A DNA stretch of 64,000 nt from Acidobacteriota bacterium (GCA_018268855.1 JAFDVR010000002.1:186001-250000), one strand, 5' to 3'. Positions 1-9,682 are shown, numbered from the stretch's first letter. Notes: generated by a model not told the origin, from the sequence alone. Numbers and translations: made by a program.

Positions 1-138
1 CCGCGTCAGTTCAAAAATTTTAAAGGGGAAGGCATTCTGTTTGCCTCGCCGCATAACGCGCTCATCACGAGCTATCGCCGGGTTGAGAGTTGGCTCGATG
101 TAGAAAAGATGTTTCTCGGAGAGAACATTCCAAGGTGA
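1..138 (+). CDS. C-terminal end of an unidentified protein (5' truncated)
   Basis: An open frame enters at base 1 and ends at the TGA at 136-138, giving 45 codons. It has coding character (GEGILFASPHN, then an aromatic and acidic tail ending GENIPR), but I cannot assign a family from so short a piece. Its stop overlaps the ATG of the next gene by one base (TGATG), so the two are probably translationally coupled. The true start lies outside the window. Confidence 0.6.
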   Translation, partial: PRQFKNFKGEGILFASPHNALITSYRRVESWLDVEKMFLGENIPR

Positions 139-1244
139 TGAACAGGCGCGCGTGTGTACTCCTGGCTCCGGCTATTCTGCTTGCAGGATGCGCCAATCCC
201 GCGCCGCCGCGCCCGCCCTCGCTCAATTTGCCTCGCGCTTCCACCGATCTCAGTGCGCTACGGCAGGGCGCGCATGTGCAGCTTACGTGGACGGTGGCTA
301 CGTACACCACGGACAATCTCCTCCTGCCGGGCGCGAGGGCAGCCTCGAGCTATCGCAGACCGCATCTTGCACATCCCGGCGCACTGGCTGCGGAAATCTG
401 CCGCCAAGATATGGTGTCGCATCCGGTGTGCCTGCCCATTGCACGAGTTACTGTGCATGCAGGTGAACAAGCTGTGTGGGACGACAGCCTTCCACTGTCT
501 TTACAGACAGGTACGCCACACTTGATTGCCTATAAGGTGCGCGTGCTCAACGCCGCGGGCCGCGATGCCGGGTTCTCCGCGCCAGCGTTCGTTGCTTCCG
601 GTGAAGCGCCTGCGCCCATGCAGGGGTTGCATATCCGTGCCGTGCGGCAAGGCGCGGAGTTGAAGTGGACGCCGTCTGCCCGCACGGTAGCTGACGAAGA
701 GGTCTGCATCACGCGTGAACAGGTAAACGCAGCAAAGCAATCTGCATCGTCTGAAAATAAGAAGCCGGTGGAGATGCGCATCGCGGCAAGTCCCGATCCC
801 GGTGGCGCGGTGGACCGTGGTGCCACGACAGGCAGCGAGTTCCGCTACACCGCAGTGCGGATGCGTGCTGTGTCTATCGGCAATCAACGTCTGCGCATCC
901 TCGGTGAGCCCGCAACGGCGCTTTCCGGCGTGCTGATGGACACCTTTCCTCCGCCGAAGCCTACGGGACTGGTTGCTATCTCCACGCCCCCGAACGAGCA
1001 CCACAAGGCGGCGATCGATCTCTCCTGGGACCCGGTTTCGGACGAGCACCTTGCCGGATATTTTGTTTACCGCGCGGATGGCAATCTTGCGCCGCAACGC
1101 ATTGTTGCCGAGACGATTACAGGTACGTCGTATCACGACGAAGCCGTAGTCCTAGGTCACACGTACACCTACACCGTCACGGCAGTGGACCGGACAGGTA
1201 ATGAGAGCCAGCACTCCGCGCCCGCGGAAGAGACTATCGAATGA
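138..1244 (+). CDS. Lipoprotein with fibronectin type III-like domains
   Basis: The protein of 368 residues starts with a lipoprotein signal peptide: basic MNRR, a hydrophobic stretch, and lipobox LLAGC with the cysteine near residue 17. It is therefore probably lipid-anchored in an outer layer of the envelope. The rest looks like three beta-sandwich modules. The last, around residues 280-365, is a good FN3 match (LSWDPVSDEHLAGYFVYR, then YHDE, then YTYTVTAVDRTGN). I chose ATG 138, not the upstream in-frame codon near 90, because it places the signal peptide at the N terminus and overlaps the stop of the preceding gene by one base. The role is unknown; FN3 modules usually mediate binding. Confidence 0.8.
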   Translation: MNRRACVLLAPAILLAGCANPAPPRPPSLNLPRASTDLSALRQGAHVQLTWTVATYTTDNLLLPGARAASSYRRPHLAHPGALAAEICRQDMVSHPVCLPIARVTVHAGEQAVWDDSLPLSLQTGTPHLIAYKVRVLNAAGRDAGFSAPAFVASGEAPAPMQGLHIRAVRQGAELKWTPSARTVADEEVCITREQVNAAKQSASSENKKPVEMRIAASPDPGGAVDRGATTGSEFRYTAVRMRAVSIGNQRLRILGEPATALSGVLMDTFPPPKPTGLVAISTPPNEHHKAAIDLSWDPVSDEHLAGYFVYRADGNLAPQRIVAETITGTSYHDEAVVLGHTYTYTVTAVDRTGNESQHSAPAEETIE

Positions 1245-1317
1245 CATTCATCGCGCCGGAAATCTCGTGTGAAAGCGCGTAAAATAAGAAGTGCGGACAT
1301 CAGGAAAGGAATGAACA

Positions 1318-2316
1318 ATGGCAACCCTTCTGGAGCAGCTTAAGCAGTACACCACCGTGGTGGCAGACACCGGCGACATGCAGTCGATGGAGAAGTTCAA
1401 GCCCACCGACGCGACGACCAACCCGTCGCTCATCACCGCCGCGGCAAATATGCCTGCCTACTCGCACATTGTGGACGACGTACTGAAAGAAGCCAAGAAA
1501 AAGGCCGGTGCCGGAGCGGACGATAAAAAGGTTGCCGCGGAAGCATTCAAGACGCTCGCCGTCGCCTTCGGCAAAAAAATTCTGGACGCCGTACCTGGCC
1601 GTGTTTCCACGGAAGTGGACGCCCGTCTCTCGCACGACACAGAGAAGACCATCGCCGAGGCACGCAGCGTTATCAAGCAGTATGAAGATGCCGGCGTAAG
1701 CCGTGAACGCATTCTCATCAAGATCGCTTCTACCTGGGAAGGTATCCAGGCAGCCGAGCAGCTCGAGAAGGAAGGCATTCACTGCAATCTGACGCTGCTC
1801 TTCGGTATCCACCAGGCTGTTGCCTGCGCGGAAGCGAAGGTCACGCTCATCTCTCCGTTCGTCGGCCGCATCCTCGACTGGTACAAGAAGGACACCGGTA
1901 AGGACTACCAGGGCGCGGACGATCCCGGCGTACAGTCCGTCACGCAGGTGTACAACTACTACAAGCACTTCGGCTACAAGACGCAGGTAATGGGCGCCAG
2001 CTTCCGCAACATCGGTGAGATCATCGAGCTCGCCGGATGCGATCTGCTCACCATCTCGCCCAAGCTGCTGGAAGAACTCGACAGCAAGGAAGGCGTGCTG
2101 GAGAAGAAGCTCGACGAGAACAAGGCAAAGGCCATGAAGATCGAAAAGATACCTATGGACAAGGCCACCTTCGAGAAAATGCATGCCGAAGACCGCATGG
2201 CCAACGACAAGCTGAAGGAAGGCATTGAAGGCTTCACCAAGGCCCTCGAAGAGCTGGAGCAGTTGATCGCCAAGCGCCTTGCCGAGATTTCCGCCAAGGA
2301 AACAGTTAACGCGTAA
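1318..2316 (+). CDS. tal: Transaldolase
   Basis: This cytoplasmic enzyme of the non-oxidative pentose phosphate pathway transfers a dihydroxyacetone unit from sedoheptulose 7-phosphate to glyceraldehyde 3-phosphate. At 332 residues it has the length of the long TalB-type class. Family motifs are clear: [20 protein letters not shown] near the N terminus, the Schiff-base lysine in RILIKIAST around residue 130, CNLTLLFG, and [13 protein letters not shown] purine-rich AGGAAAGGA ribosome site lies at 1302-1310. A perfect hairpin terminator follows at 2337, so the gene appears monocistronic. Identification is secure. Confidence 0.96.
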   Translation: MATLLEQLKQYTTVVADTGDMQSMEKFKPTDATTNPSLITAAANMPAYSHIVDDVLKEAKKKAGAGADDKKVAAEAFKTLAVAFGKKILDAVPGRVSTEVDARLSHDTEKTIAEARSVIKQYEDAGVSRERILIKIASTWEGIQAAEQLEKEGIHCNLTLLFGIHQAVACAEAKVTLISPFVGRILDWYKKDTGKDYQGADDPGVQSVTQVYNYYKHFGYKTQVMGASFRNIGEIIELAGCDLLTISPKLLEELDSKEGVLEKKLDENKAKAMKIEKIPMDKATFEKMHAEDRMANDKLKEGIEGFTKALEELEQLIAKRLAEISAKETVNA

Positions 2317-2336
2317 TTAAGCACGCATAGATTACG

Positions 2337-2371
2337 AAAGAGAGACGGCCATTGTGCCGTCTCTCTTTTTG
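2337..2371 (+). terminator. Intrinsic terminator of tal
   Basis: A perfect 13-bp stem (2337-2349 with 2356-2368) closes a six-base loop. The thymine run sits in the 3' arm and just after it. It lies 20 bases after the tal stop. Confidence 0.85.
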
Positions 2372-2405
2372 CGCACAAACCGCTGCGCAACGATAGCATC
2401 ATGGC

Positions 2406-4223
2406 ATGCGGATTCGTTCAACGGCGTTTTACATCTTTGTTGCCGTGGCCCTGGCGTGCATCTTTGTTTTACCGCTCTTTGTTCCTGTCGCGCCGAACCT
2501 TTCCATCTCTTATCAATTTGGCTTTCATAATCGCGCTGCTTTGCTGGCGTGCCTTGCCGCGCTTGCGGTGTGTGCCTTTGCGGTGCGTGCTCCGCAACTC
2601 TCTGTGGCAGAGAGTGAAGGTGCCTTGCCATTGCGGCTTCTCTGGCAGGGAATTGTTGCGACAACGGTTGTGTGCGGAGTGGTGTGGGTCGTTGCTTCTC
2701 CCGCAGGGGGCATTGATGAAGCGCCTTATCTGGTGACTCGTCTGCGTCTGCTCCTTAGCGGCGCGCGTCCTTATCAGGATTTCGAATTTCTTTACGGTCC
2801 CACGCTCCTTTATGTGCCCTATGCATTTGTGCGGATTCTGGACATGTCTGTCTTCACGGCTTACATGGTGACCTGGTATCTGATGTGGCTGGCTGGGACG
2901 GCGGTGGAGTTTTATGTCGTTCGTGCGTTGCGCTTTCCTGTCTATGCGCAGCGGACCGCTTTCTGGCTTATGTGGGCGGTCTTTGTGCCCTTCATGCTCA
3001 ATAATGGAACGACCTATGCTCCGTTGCGTCAGCTTGGGGTATTGGCTGCGATGCTGGTGTTTCAGCAGTTGCACGATGCGGGGCACCGATGGCTTCCACT
3101 TATCTTTGCGCTTGGCGCAGCAGCCTTTCTGTTTACGCTTTCACCGGAGTTGCCGTTCGCGTTCCTCTTTGGGGCTGTCTTCTACTCCGTTGCTTCCACC
3201 TTATTGAGTTCTCCGGTAAAAGCCGAGCGGGCATTCTTAATACTTCGTGCGTTTTTGATTGCCGCTGGTTTTGTCGTGGAAGCGTGGATGGCAATTCACT
3301 TCCACGAATTGGATTCTGCGCGCGAGTTTGGCGGAGGCGGTGCAGACCTTCCGCCCATGCTTGCACCAGTCACGCTGGGAATTCTGGCATGCCTCGGCGT
3401 TGCAGCTATCTTTTGCGGACAGCGTATCGGCGCGCGGAAGGTTGCAGGGCCAGCAATTGCGGCATGTATCGCTTCGTTCACACTGTTGCCCGGAGCGTTT
3501 GGCCGCAGCGATCCGCCCCATCTTGTTATTTATCTGCTCGGAGCGATTTTTGTCGCTCTCCTGCTGGCTTCGATACGTCCCAGGGTATGGCGATGGGCCG
3601 CGGTCCTGTTTTTCATTTTTGCCCCGCTCCATCTACTGCTTTCCAAGCTGGCGGTGAACCGGTTGATTTTCTATCAGGCGGCAGTCAGTTACGTTTTTCC
3701 TGATGGCCGGACCGACGGCTGGCTTGGCAGCCGCGTTGTACATCTGGTGCAGCACCGGTTGGGAGATTCGGCCTTGCGTAAGCTTCTCCTGCGGACAAAG
3801 CGAGGCCCTGTCGATCCGTCAGAAAGTTTCCCTGAGTCCTCGGCTGTTCTACAGGCGCCGTTTGGTTATTACGTGCGTGGATATGCCAGTGTTTTGCAAC
3901 CGAATGTGAAGATTGGATATCTTGACGGCCTTAATGATGTGATGGGAGCGCAGCAGATCCAGCGCAAAATCCATGAGATGGAAGCGCATCCGGAGCGGGA
4001 CCTGCTTTTGCCAAAGGGATTTCTACCGGAGCATCAGTGCGAGGTCTCGCGCACTGATGCTCCAGAGCTTATGCGGAACCTGTATGGCTATAACTATTAC
4101 CGCTTCCGCAATGAGCCAGGGATGCTTCGACCCCTCTGCGGCTATATTGCATCGCACTACCAGTTTGCGGCCTCCCCTCGCAATGATCTCTCGCTCTATG
4201 AACGGTGGCGCCGCATTCCATAG
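2406..4223 (+). CDS. Polytopic membrane protein, possibly GT-C glycosyltransferase-like
   Basis: A 605-residue protein with about a dozen hydrophobic segments over the first 430 residues and a soluble C-terminal part of about 170 residues. An acidic motif with an FLYGP signature (GGIDEAPYLV, then YQDFEFLYGP) occurs near residues 100-135, after the second or third membrane span. This resembles the first extracytoplasmic loop of lipid-linked-sugar GT-C enzymes. That comparison is an inference; no conserved catalytic pair is certain. It converges on another GT-C-like gene only 26 bases away, which fits a shared cell-envelope glycan theme. The ATG at 2406 is the likely start; an out-of-frame ATG lies at 2401 and no strong ribosome site is visible. 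Confidence 0.6.
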   Translation: MRIRSTAFYIFVAVALACIFVLPLFVPVAPNLSISYQFGFHNRAALLACLAALAVCAFAVRAPQLSVAESEGALPLRLLWQGIVATTVVCGVVWVVASPAGGIDEAPYLVTRLRLLLSGARPYQDFEFLYGPTLLYVPYAFVRILDMSVFTAYMVTWYLMWLAGTAVEFYVVRALRFPVYAQRTAFWLMWAVFVPFMLNNGTTYAPLRQLGVLAAMLVFQQLHDAGHRWLPLIFALGAAAFLFTLSPELPFAFLFGAVFYSVASTLLSSPVKAERAFLILRAFLIAAGFVVEAWMAIHFHELDSAREFGGGGADLPPMLAPVTLGILACLGVAAIFCGQRIGARKVAGPAIAACIASFTLLPGAFGRSDPPHLVIYLLGAIFVALLLASIRPRVWRWAAVLFFIFAPLHLLLSKLAVNRLIFYQAAVSYVFPDGRTDGWLGSRVVHLVQHRLGDSALRKLLLRTKRGPVDPSESFPESSAVLQAPFGYYVRGYASVLQPNVKIGYLDGLNDVMGAQQIQRKIHEMEAHPERDLLLPKGFLPEHQCEVSRTDAPELMRNLYGYNYYRFRNEPGMLRPLCGYIASHYQFAASPRNDLSLYERWRRIP

Positions 4224-4249
4224 CGGCAGAGATCTTTGCATGCGGCTGG

Positions 4250-5785
4250 CTATTTGCCTGCGGTGCAAAGAGGGGCCTGGGGCGCCACTGTTTCCGATTT
4301 GAGTTGTCCACTGAATGACAATGTGCAGGGCAACAGGAACCAGGCAGGACGAGATTGCGCCGTAGCGCCTGGCAACGGCATTCTTACAGGATAGTGGGAG
4401 ATCCATTCCTCATCGACCGCATTCCGTTCAGAGAAGGAGCGCACCTGACTGGAGCTATCCAGAAACACGCCCTGTATTGCGCCGCTGGTTAGCATGCTTT
4501 CCATCTCGGTCCGTAGACGCACCTGCTCGCCAGATGGAAGTGGCCGCTGTGCATCCTGAAAGGCCACCATATCGGCCATCTCCGGCGCGCCTGCCATTTG
4601 TCCGTAATAGGTGTGTTGCGGCAGGTAGACATGTCCGCCCAGCATTTTGGCTGCTTGTATGGATGCTTCTGCGCTGTATTTCTGCTCGGCAGTGGGACGG
4701 AACGCGCCGGGGTTATAGATCAAAGAAAACAGTTGAATGGCCATTGCGGAGAGCACCACGGTCCGTACAGTTGGAGAACCGTCCCGCAGGAGACGGTGCG
4801 CTGCCAGCGCGAAGAGTAGTGCAATGACCGCACAGGCTGGCATATATACGTTTCCCGTAGAACCGGTATGCATCATGATGAACCAGGCCAGCAGGACAAG
4901 CACACCTGTGGCGAGATAGAAGCGCACGGCGAGCGAATGGACGTTGAGTTTGTGGCTAAGTACAGCAACGACGATCAGCACGACCGCAATGCCGACGGTA
5001 TGAAAGAACTCCGGCAGGAAAAGAACGAGAGGCCGCAGAATCAGGTCGGAGTTGGCGGAAGGAACCTTGAAGACATAGAAGCTGTACCAGCCGTTCGTTG
5101 CGTGATTGAGCCAGAGAACCGAACCGGATACGCCGGCAGCAAAGACAGCCAGCGCTGCGATCGTCTGCCGCCTTTGCGCGATACGGCAGCACAGCAGGAC
5201 GACAGCCGCCGGCAGGATGCTCTGCTTAGTCTGGAAGACAGCTACCCATGCCAGCGCGGCCACTACAGGATGCAGCCAGCGCGTACAGTACATCGCGATC
5301 AGCATTAGAAAAACAAACAGCGAATCCAGACGGGCGAGGTCATACCAGTTCTGGCAGAGCGGATAACAGCCGGCATAAAGCGCGGCAGCGGCGGCAGCGG
5401 CCATCCAGGAGCGTGTTTCCCGCCATATGAGTGCGGCGAGCATCAGGAAGATTCCTGCTGTGCTGATGATGGAAACCAGCCGCAGCGGCAGAAAACCGAT
5501 ACCGGTAATGTGGGCCATGGCCGCTGCGGCATAGCTGTACCCAGGCGTGTACATGAAAGGGACAAAGTGGACATTGGGGGCTATATAAACCGGCTGGTGA
5601 TGGAGCACACGCTCGACGGTGCGGACCATGTTTCCTTCCAACTCTTCCAACTCATAGGGATAGCGCACCCGCTGGGCGGCGGTCATGAAAAAGAGCAATG
5701 GGAGCAGGAGAGAAAGCGCAATCACCACAATGCGGACCGGACGTTCAGTCTTGCCCGGAAAGGAGTGAAAGTCCATACCGGCCAT
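4250..5785 (-). CDS. GT-C-type membrane glycosyltransferase, putative
   Basis: A 511-residue integral membrane protein. The first hydrophobic helix is followed by RYPYELEELEGNMVRTVERVL, an acidic first periplasmic loop like that of ArnT/PMT-type (GT39/GT83) enzymes, where paired acidic residues act with the polyprenyl-phosphate sugar donor. About ten further membrane segments follow, then a soluble C terminus with an AQRPLPSGEQVRLR stretch. It probably transfers a sugar from a lipid carrier to an envelope target. The assignment rests on topology and the acidic loop, not a full motif match. The start at 5785 lacks a clear ribosome site, and a second ATG lies three codons inside. Confidence 0.65.
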   Translation of the reverse strand: MAGMDFHSFPGKTERPVRIVVIALSLLLPLLFFMTAAQRVRYPYELEELEGNMVRTVERVLHHQPVYIAPNVHFVPFMYTPGYSYAAAAMAHITGIGFLPLRLVSIISTAGIFLMLAALIWRETRSWMAAAAAAALYAGCYPLCQNWYDLARLDSLFVFLMLIAMYCTRWLHPVVAALAWVAVFQTKQSILPAAVVLLCCRIAQRRQTIAALAVFAAGVSGSVLWLNHATNGWYSFYVFKVPSANSDLILRPLVLFLPEFFHTVGIAVVLIVVAVLSHKLNVHSLAVRFYLATGVLVLLAWFIMMHTGSTGNVYMPACAVIALLFALAAHRLLRDGSPTVRTVVLSAMAIQLFSLIYNPGAFRPTAEQKYSAEASIQAAKMLGGHVYLPQHTYYGQMAGAPEMADMVAFQDAQRPLPSGEQVRLRTEMESMLTSGAIQGVFLDSSSQVRSFSERNAVDEEWISHYPVRMPLPGATAQSRPAWFLLPCTLSFSGQLKSETVAPQAPLCTAGK

Positions 5786-5934
5786 TATCGCTTAGCTGCA
5801 TCATGGCGTAACAGGAGAACACCGGGGTTGGCAGAGGAAACACGGCCTGTAAATTTATGCGAGACTTTCTTGCATATCTTCGCGTCAAATCCTGACACGC
5901 CGGGTTATATCGTTCAATACCTGTGGAGTTCATT

Positions 5935-7653
5935 GTGACCCTTTTAAACCGCTGCCTTCTCGCGGCAACTGCCTGCGTTTTACTTACCCCGTTTACTGTT
6001 GCTCAGGCCGCTGCTGACGGCAGTATCCCCATGCCGGGCCAGAGTTCTGCCGTCCCATCCCAGCAACCGCAATCTTCCGGTGCCGGTGTCTACACCCTCA
6101 AGGTGCAGTCGCAGGTTGTTGTGCTGGACGTTGTGGTGACAGACAAGAGCGGCAATGTCGTCAACAATCTTTCCCGCGACGATTTTGAGATTTACGAGAA
6201 CGACACAAAACAGCGTGTCCGCTCCTTTGAGCGGCCGCAAAGCCATGTTCTGCCGGCCAGCAAAGCGATTAACGGCACACAGCAACTCGACAAGGAAGCA
6301 CCCCAGGCGCCTGTCAGCATCATCGTGCTCGACGAGATGAACACCCGGTTTGAGGATGAGTACTTCGCCAAATACTCACTGAAGAAGTATCTCAACACCC
6401 AGGGTGACACACTCGATCAGCCCACCATGCTGGTGGCCGTCGATCTGCAAAAGTTCAATGTTTTGCAGGATTACACCACCAGCAAGAAAGATATTCTCTA
6501 TGCGCTCGATCACCATCTGGCGCGTTATCCGTGGCACCTGGCCAACGGCGGCAAAAGCTACATCGGCGACATGTTTGCCACCACCTATAACGCCCTGATG
6601 CAAGTGGCCCAGGCCACGCAGGGACATCCCGGCCACAAAAACATGCTGTGGGTGGGGCATGGTCTTCCCGCACTCGATACCAGCCTTATTGACGATACGG
6701 AAGCGCTCGATCAACTCACCGAGACCATGCAGACGTGCGTAATGCTGTTGCGCGATGCGCGCATTACGCTGTACTGGATTGACGCAGGTGGCGTAAAGGC
6801 GGCCTCGGCTACGGACGATACTCAGGCCACGGACACCCTTTTCGGTGGTGGGGTGATCACCATGGCAGGCATGGCTGAAGCCACCGGCGGTAAAGCCTTC
6901 TTCAATCGCAACGATGTCGATCGCATGATCGATAAGAGCGCTGTCTATGGCAACAGCTTCTACACGCTCTCTTATGTTCCTTCCAGCGTTAGCGACGATC
7001 CGAAGGAGTTCCGCAAGATTCGCATCGTGATGAAGAACCCCAACTACAAGGCGATTGCGCGCGAGGGCTACTATCCTGAGGCTCCGCCACCGCCACCGAT
7101 GCTGAACGGCAAGCCCTCCGACCGTCTGGTCTACGATCTTTCCATGGCAGCACGCAGCATGATGGTGTACGACGGAGTGCCTATCTCCGTCACGCGTGAG
7201 ACACCTACTGGCGATGCCTTTACCATTCACATTGACGAAAGCGCCATTGAATGGACCGACAACGGCAGCGAACCGCGTTCGGCAGATATCGCTGTCCTGG
7301 TCGCTTCCTTTGATCGAAAGGGCAAGATGCTGGCCCGGAACGCTCAAAACCTTACTGCCACGGCTCCTGCGTTAGCCCAGGGAACATCTTCGCAGAAACG
7401 GCCCATCAATATTCATCTCAAGATGAGCGCGGCCCCGCCAGTTGCCCGCATGCGTTTTGTGGTCCGCGTGGCTGCCACCGGAAAAGTAGGTGCAGAGAAT
7501 GTGCTCTTTGTGCCCAAGAGCGAGTTGAAAGACGAGACGACCTACAATCCCAAACTCAAGCCCAAAAAGCCGAAGAACAATGATGTTCCAGTCAACAGTC
7601 CAGCCAACATCCTCAACAACCGCGAAGATAAGGCCCGCAGTCATCGCTTCTGA
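5935..7653 (+). CDS. Secreted VWFA-related protein of the acidobacterial type
   Basis: A 572-residue exported protein: signal peptide to about residue 25, then an N-terminal segment with VVLDVVVTDKSGNVVNNLSRDDFEIYEND, typical of the VWFA-related acidobacterial family (TIGR03436 by recall). A von Willebrand A-like domain with an altered metal site follows (IIVLDEMNT, MLVAVDLQ), then GYYPEAPPPPP and a beta-rich C terminus. The cellular role is unknown; members are abundant in Acidobacteriota and presumed to mediate adhesion. I chose GTG 5935 over the in-frame GTG 5923 because a GGAG ribosome site sits at 5925-5928 with 6-base spacing. A strong hairpin terminator follows. Confidence 0.85.
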   Translation: MTLLNRCLLAATACVLLTPFTVAQAAADGSIPMPGQSSAVPSQQPQSSGAGVYTLKVQSQVVVLDVVVTDKSGNVVNNLSRDDFEIYENDTKQRVRSFERPQSHVLPASKAINGTQQLDKEAPQAPVSIIVLDEMNTRFEDEYFAKYSLKKYLNTQGDTLDQPTMLVAVDLQKFNVLQDYTTSKKDILYALDHHLARYPWHLANGGKSYIGDMFATTYNALMQVAQATQGHPGHKNMLWVGHGLPALDTSLIDDTEALDQLTETMQTCVMLLRDARITLYWIDAGGVKAASATDDTQATDTLFGGGVITMAGMAEATGGKAFFNRNDVDRMIDKSAVYGNSFYTLSYVPSSVSDDPKEFRKIRIVMKNPNYKAIAREGYYPEAPPPPPMLNGKPSDRLVYDLSMAARSMMVYDGVPISVTRETPTGDAFTIHIDESAIEWTDNGSEPRSADIAVLVASFDRKGKMLARNAQNLTATAPALAQGTSSQKRPINIHLKMSAAPPVARMRFVVRVAATGKVGAENVLFVPKSELKDETTYNPKLKPKKPKNNDVPVNSPANILNNREDKARSHRF

Positions 7654-7675
7654 GGGTAATGGAAGAACAAACAGG

Positions 7676-7710
7676 AAGACGGCAGCCGTATGGCTGCCGT
7701 CTTTCTGTTT
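7676..7710. terminator. Terminator between convergent genes
   Basis: A 12-bp perfect stem (7676-7687 with 7692-7703) closes a GTAT tetraloop and is followed by TTTCTGTTT. It lies between the convergent VWFA gene and the flavoprotein gene and could serve both; the tail is best on the plus strand. Confidence 0.85.
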
Positions 7711-7724
7711 ACCTTTGAGGCTAT

Positions 7725-8927
7725 CTACACCGCTCGTCCCGCTGCCGCCCCACTCGCCCAGGCCCACTGGAAATTAAATCCACCCAGATGTCCTGTCACA
7801 TCCACTACTTCGCCAATGAAGAAGAGGCCAGGGACCTTCTTTGCCTCCATCGTGGTTGAATCCAATTCTGTGGTGGAGATGCCGCCCGCCGTTACTTCGG
7901 CCTTGGCATAGCCTTCCGTCCCGGCGGGCACCACACGCCAGCGATGCAGCTTCTCTTCAAGGGCTTGCATGTCGTGATTCCGCCATCGCGCAGGCGTGTT
8001 GTTTTTCACCCAGCGGGTTGCAAATCGTTGCGGCAGGGAAGTGTCGCGAAGGTAATACGCCATCGCTTCGGGGGTACGGATTGCATCGGGAGCCAGCATG
8101 AGATCGAAGACGGTCTGCCCTGGTGCAAGATCGAATTCAACCGGCATGCGCGGCTTCCAGTAGCTGGAAATCTGCAGCACCGCCGGGCCGGATACACCAC
8201 GGTGCGTCAGCAACAGCTTTTCGCGAAAGGTGACCTGCGGCCTGCGTGGTGGCTGATACGGAGAGCCCGGCGCGCTCGCCACCACCTCCGCTGAAACGCC
8301 GGACAGATCGCACCACCGCTCCGCATCTTCAGGCGCAAAGACCAACGGCACCAGCGCCGCGCGCGTCTCCTCAATCGCCAGCCCAAAGCTGCGCGCAATG
8401 TCATAACCCACTCCTGTCGCGCCCATCTTCGGAATAGACAATCCACCCGTCGCCACAATCACCGCCCGCGCATGAAGCACAGAGTTGTGTGTCTCAATCG
8501 CAAATGCATCCACGCCGCGCGTCACACTGCGCACCGCAGTCTGCAACTGCACGGTCACGTCCGCGTCTCGCGCTTCAGCCATCAGCAGGTCCACAATCTC
8601 CTGCGCCGCACGATCGCAGAACAACTGCCCCAGCGTTTTATGGTGATAGGCAATGCCGTGTTTCTCCACCAGCGCGACAAAATCCTGCGGCGTGAACCGC
8701 GCCAGCGCTGACTTTGCAAAGTGGGGATTGGCAGAAAGAAAATTCGCTGGCGTCGTATTCAGATTGGTGAAGTTACAGCGCCCGCCGCCGGAGATCAAGA
8801 TCTTCTTGCCGACGCGCTCGGCATGGTCCAGCACCACAACCTTGCGGCCACGCTTGCCGGCCTCAATCGCCGCCATCATGCCCGCCGCACCTGCGCCCAG
8901 CACCGCTACATCCCAAACATCCGCCAT
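7725..8927 (-). CDS. HI0933/YhiN family FAD-dependent oxidoreductase
   Basis: A 400-residue flavoprotein. The N terminus carries a Rossmann FAD-binding site (AVLGAGAAGMMAAIEAGKRG) followed by the family signature KILISGGGRCNFTN around residues 43-57. The C terminus has a second FAD contact (GLFFIGEVVDVTGHLGGFNFQWAWASG). These features match the HI0933/BaiN/YhiN family of cytoplasmic oxidoreductases, whose physiological substrates are mostly unknown. GGAG lies very close upstream of the ATG at 8927. The family call is firm, the reaction is not. Confidence 0.9.
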   Translation of the reverse strand: MADVWDVAVLGAGAAGMMAAIEAGKRGRKVVVLDHAERVGKKILISGGGRCNFTNLNTTPANFLSANPHFAKSALARFTPQDFVALVEKHGIAYHHKTLGQLFCDRAAQEIVDLLMAEARDADVTVQLQTAVRSVTRGVDAFAIETHNSVLHARAVIVATGGLSIPKMGATGVGYDIARSFGLAIEETRAALVPLVFAPEDAERWCDLSGVSAEVVASAPGSPYQPPRRPQVTFREKLLLTHRGVSGPAVLQISSYWKPRMPVEFDLAPGQTVFDLMLAPDAIRTPEAMAYYLRDTSLPQRFATRWVKNNTPARWRNHDMQALEEKLHRWRVVPAGTEGYAKAEVTAGGISTTELDSTTMEAKKVPGLFFIGEVVDVTGHLGGFNFQWAWASGAAAGRAV

Positions 8928-8985
8928 CTCTCCAGCTTACCCGCGCTAAGTTGGACCGCCCGCATGCATGAGCGTGTTTTGAAGG

Positions 8986-9038
8986 GGCTGGGCTTCAGCC
9001 CAGCCGTTAGAACAGCAAAGGACCCGGGCTTTAGCCCC
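8986..9038. repeat. TTCA/TTTA-loop hairpin repeats
   Basis: Two hairpins. The first has an 8-bp perfect stem (8986-8993 with 8998-9005) around TTCA. The second is weaker, with a 4-bp GGGC/GCCC stem around TTTA near 9026-9037. They belong to the same dispersed family as the repeats at 9629-9682 and 14434-14475: stem sequence varies, the loop is nearly constant. Confidence 0.7.
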
Positions 9039-9060
9039 TGAGGGAATAGACTTCGCCTAG

Positions 9061-9097
9061 GAACTGACAACTGAGAACTGACAACTAACAACTAAAA
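9061..9097. repeat. ACAACTA-type short tandem repeat
   Basis: Degenerate tandem units of about 7 bases (variants of AACTGAC and AACTAAC) fill the space immediately before the DtxR-like gene. The same unit, often in reverse complement, recurs at 13916-13943 and 44131-44193. It may lie in the 5' untranslated region of the repressor gene, which has no visible ribosome site. Confidence 0.65.
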
Positions 9098-9104
9098 TCT
9101 GTTT

Positions 9105-9572
9105 ATGCGTCAGCGCAGCACCGAATCCGTCGACAACTACCTGAAGGCCATCTTCGCCCTCAGTGGCGACGGCAAGCGCCGCGTCGGCAGCGGCGAGATT
9201 GCCACGCACCTGCACATCGCGCCCGCATCCGTTACCAACATGCTGCAAAAGCTCGCAACGGAAAAACGTCCGCAGGTGGACTACCAGCGCCACAAAGGCG
9301 TCCGTCTCTCACCCGTAGGCCGCAAACGAGCCATCGAGATCGTCCGCCACCATCGCCTCATCGAAACATTTCTGCACGAAGTCCTCGGCTATCCCATCGA
9401 AGAACTGCACGACGAGGCAGAAAAGCTCGAACACTTCATCTCAGAAAAATTCGAAGAGCGCATCGCCGCCAAGCTCGGCAACCCCGAAGTCGATCCCCAC
9501 GGAGACTGCATCCCCGCCATGGACGGCACCATGCCCACCCAGCACGGCATCTCCTGCAAGTGCGGCCATTAG
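9105..9572 (+). CDS. DtxR/MntR family metal-dependent transcriptional repressor
   Basis: A 155-residue protein with an N-terminal winged helix (STESVDNYLKAIFAL, SGEIATHLHIAPASVTNMLQKL, then RHKGVRLSPVGR) and a dimerisation/metal domain (AIEIVRHHRLIETFLHEVLG, then EELHDEAEKLEHFISEKFEERI). It ends in DPHGDCIP and a short Cys/His tail. This matches manganese/iron-sensing DtxR or MntR repressors without the SH3-like third domain. Such proteins repress metal uptake genes when metal is plentiful. No transporter gene is adjacent, so the target operon is elsewhere. The start has no ribosome site and follows an ACAACTA repeat, so leaderless translation is possible. Confidence 0.9.
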   Translation: MRQRSTESVDNYLKAIFALSGDGKRRVGSGEIATHLHIAPASVTNMLQKLATEKRPQVDYQRHKGVRLSPVGRKRAIEIVRHHRLIETFLHEVLGYPIEELHDEAEKLEHFISEKFEERIAAKLGNPEVDPHGDCIPAMDGTMPTQHGISCKCGH

Positions 9573-9602
9573 CAAAACGTACACGCTATCAAAGCATCGT
9601 CA

Positions 9603-9682
9603 TCGCGCGAAGCGCGACCCGGAGGGAGCAGCGGCCTTCAGGCCGCTGAAAATAGCCCAAAACAAAAAGGGGCTTCAGCCCC
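9603..9682. repeat. GCGCGAAGCGCGAC element plus two TTCA-loop hairpins
   Basis: The block starts with a copy of the GCGAAGCGCGAC motif seen again at 28655-28710 and 38452-38510. An 8-bp hairpin (9629-9636 with 9641-9648) and a 5-bp hairpin (9669-9673 with 9678-9682) follow, both with a TTCA loop. It occupies the gap between the repressor gene and the four-gene paralogue array. Confidence 0.7.

Noticed and set aside
1300..2184. 294-residue minus-strand frame over tal
   Set aside because: Antisense shadow of transaldolase, low plausibility of composition.
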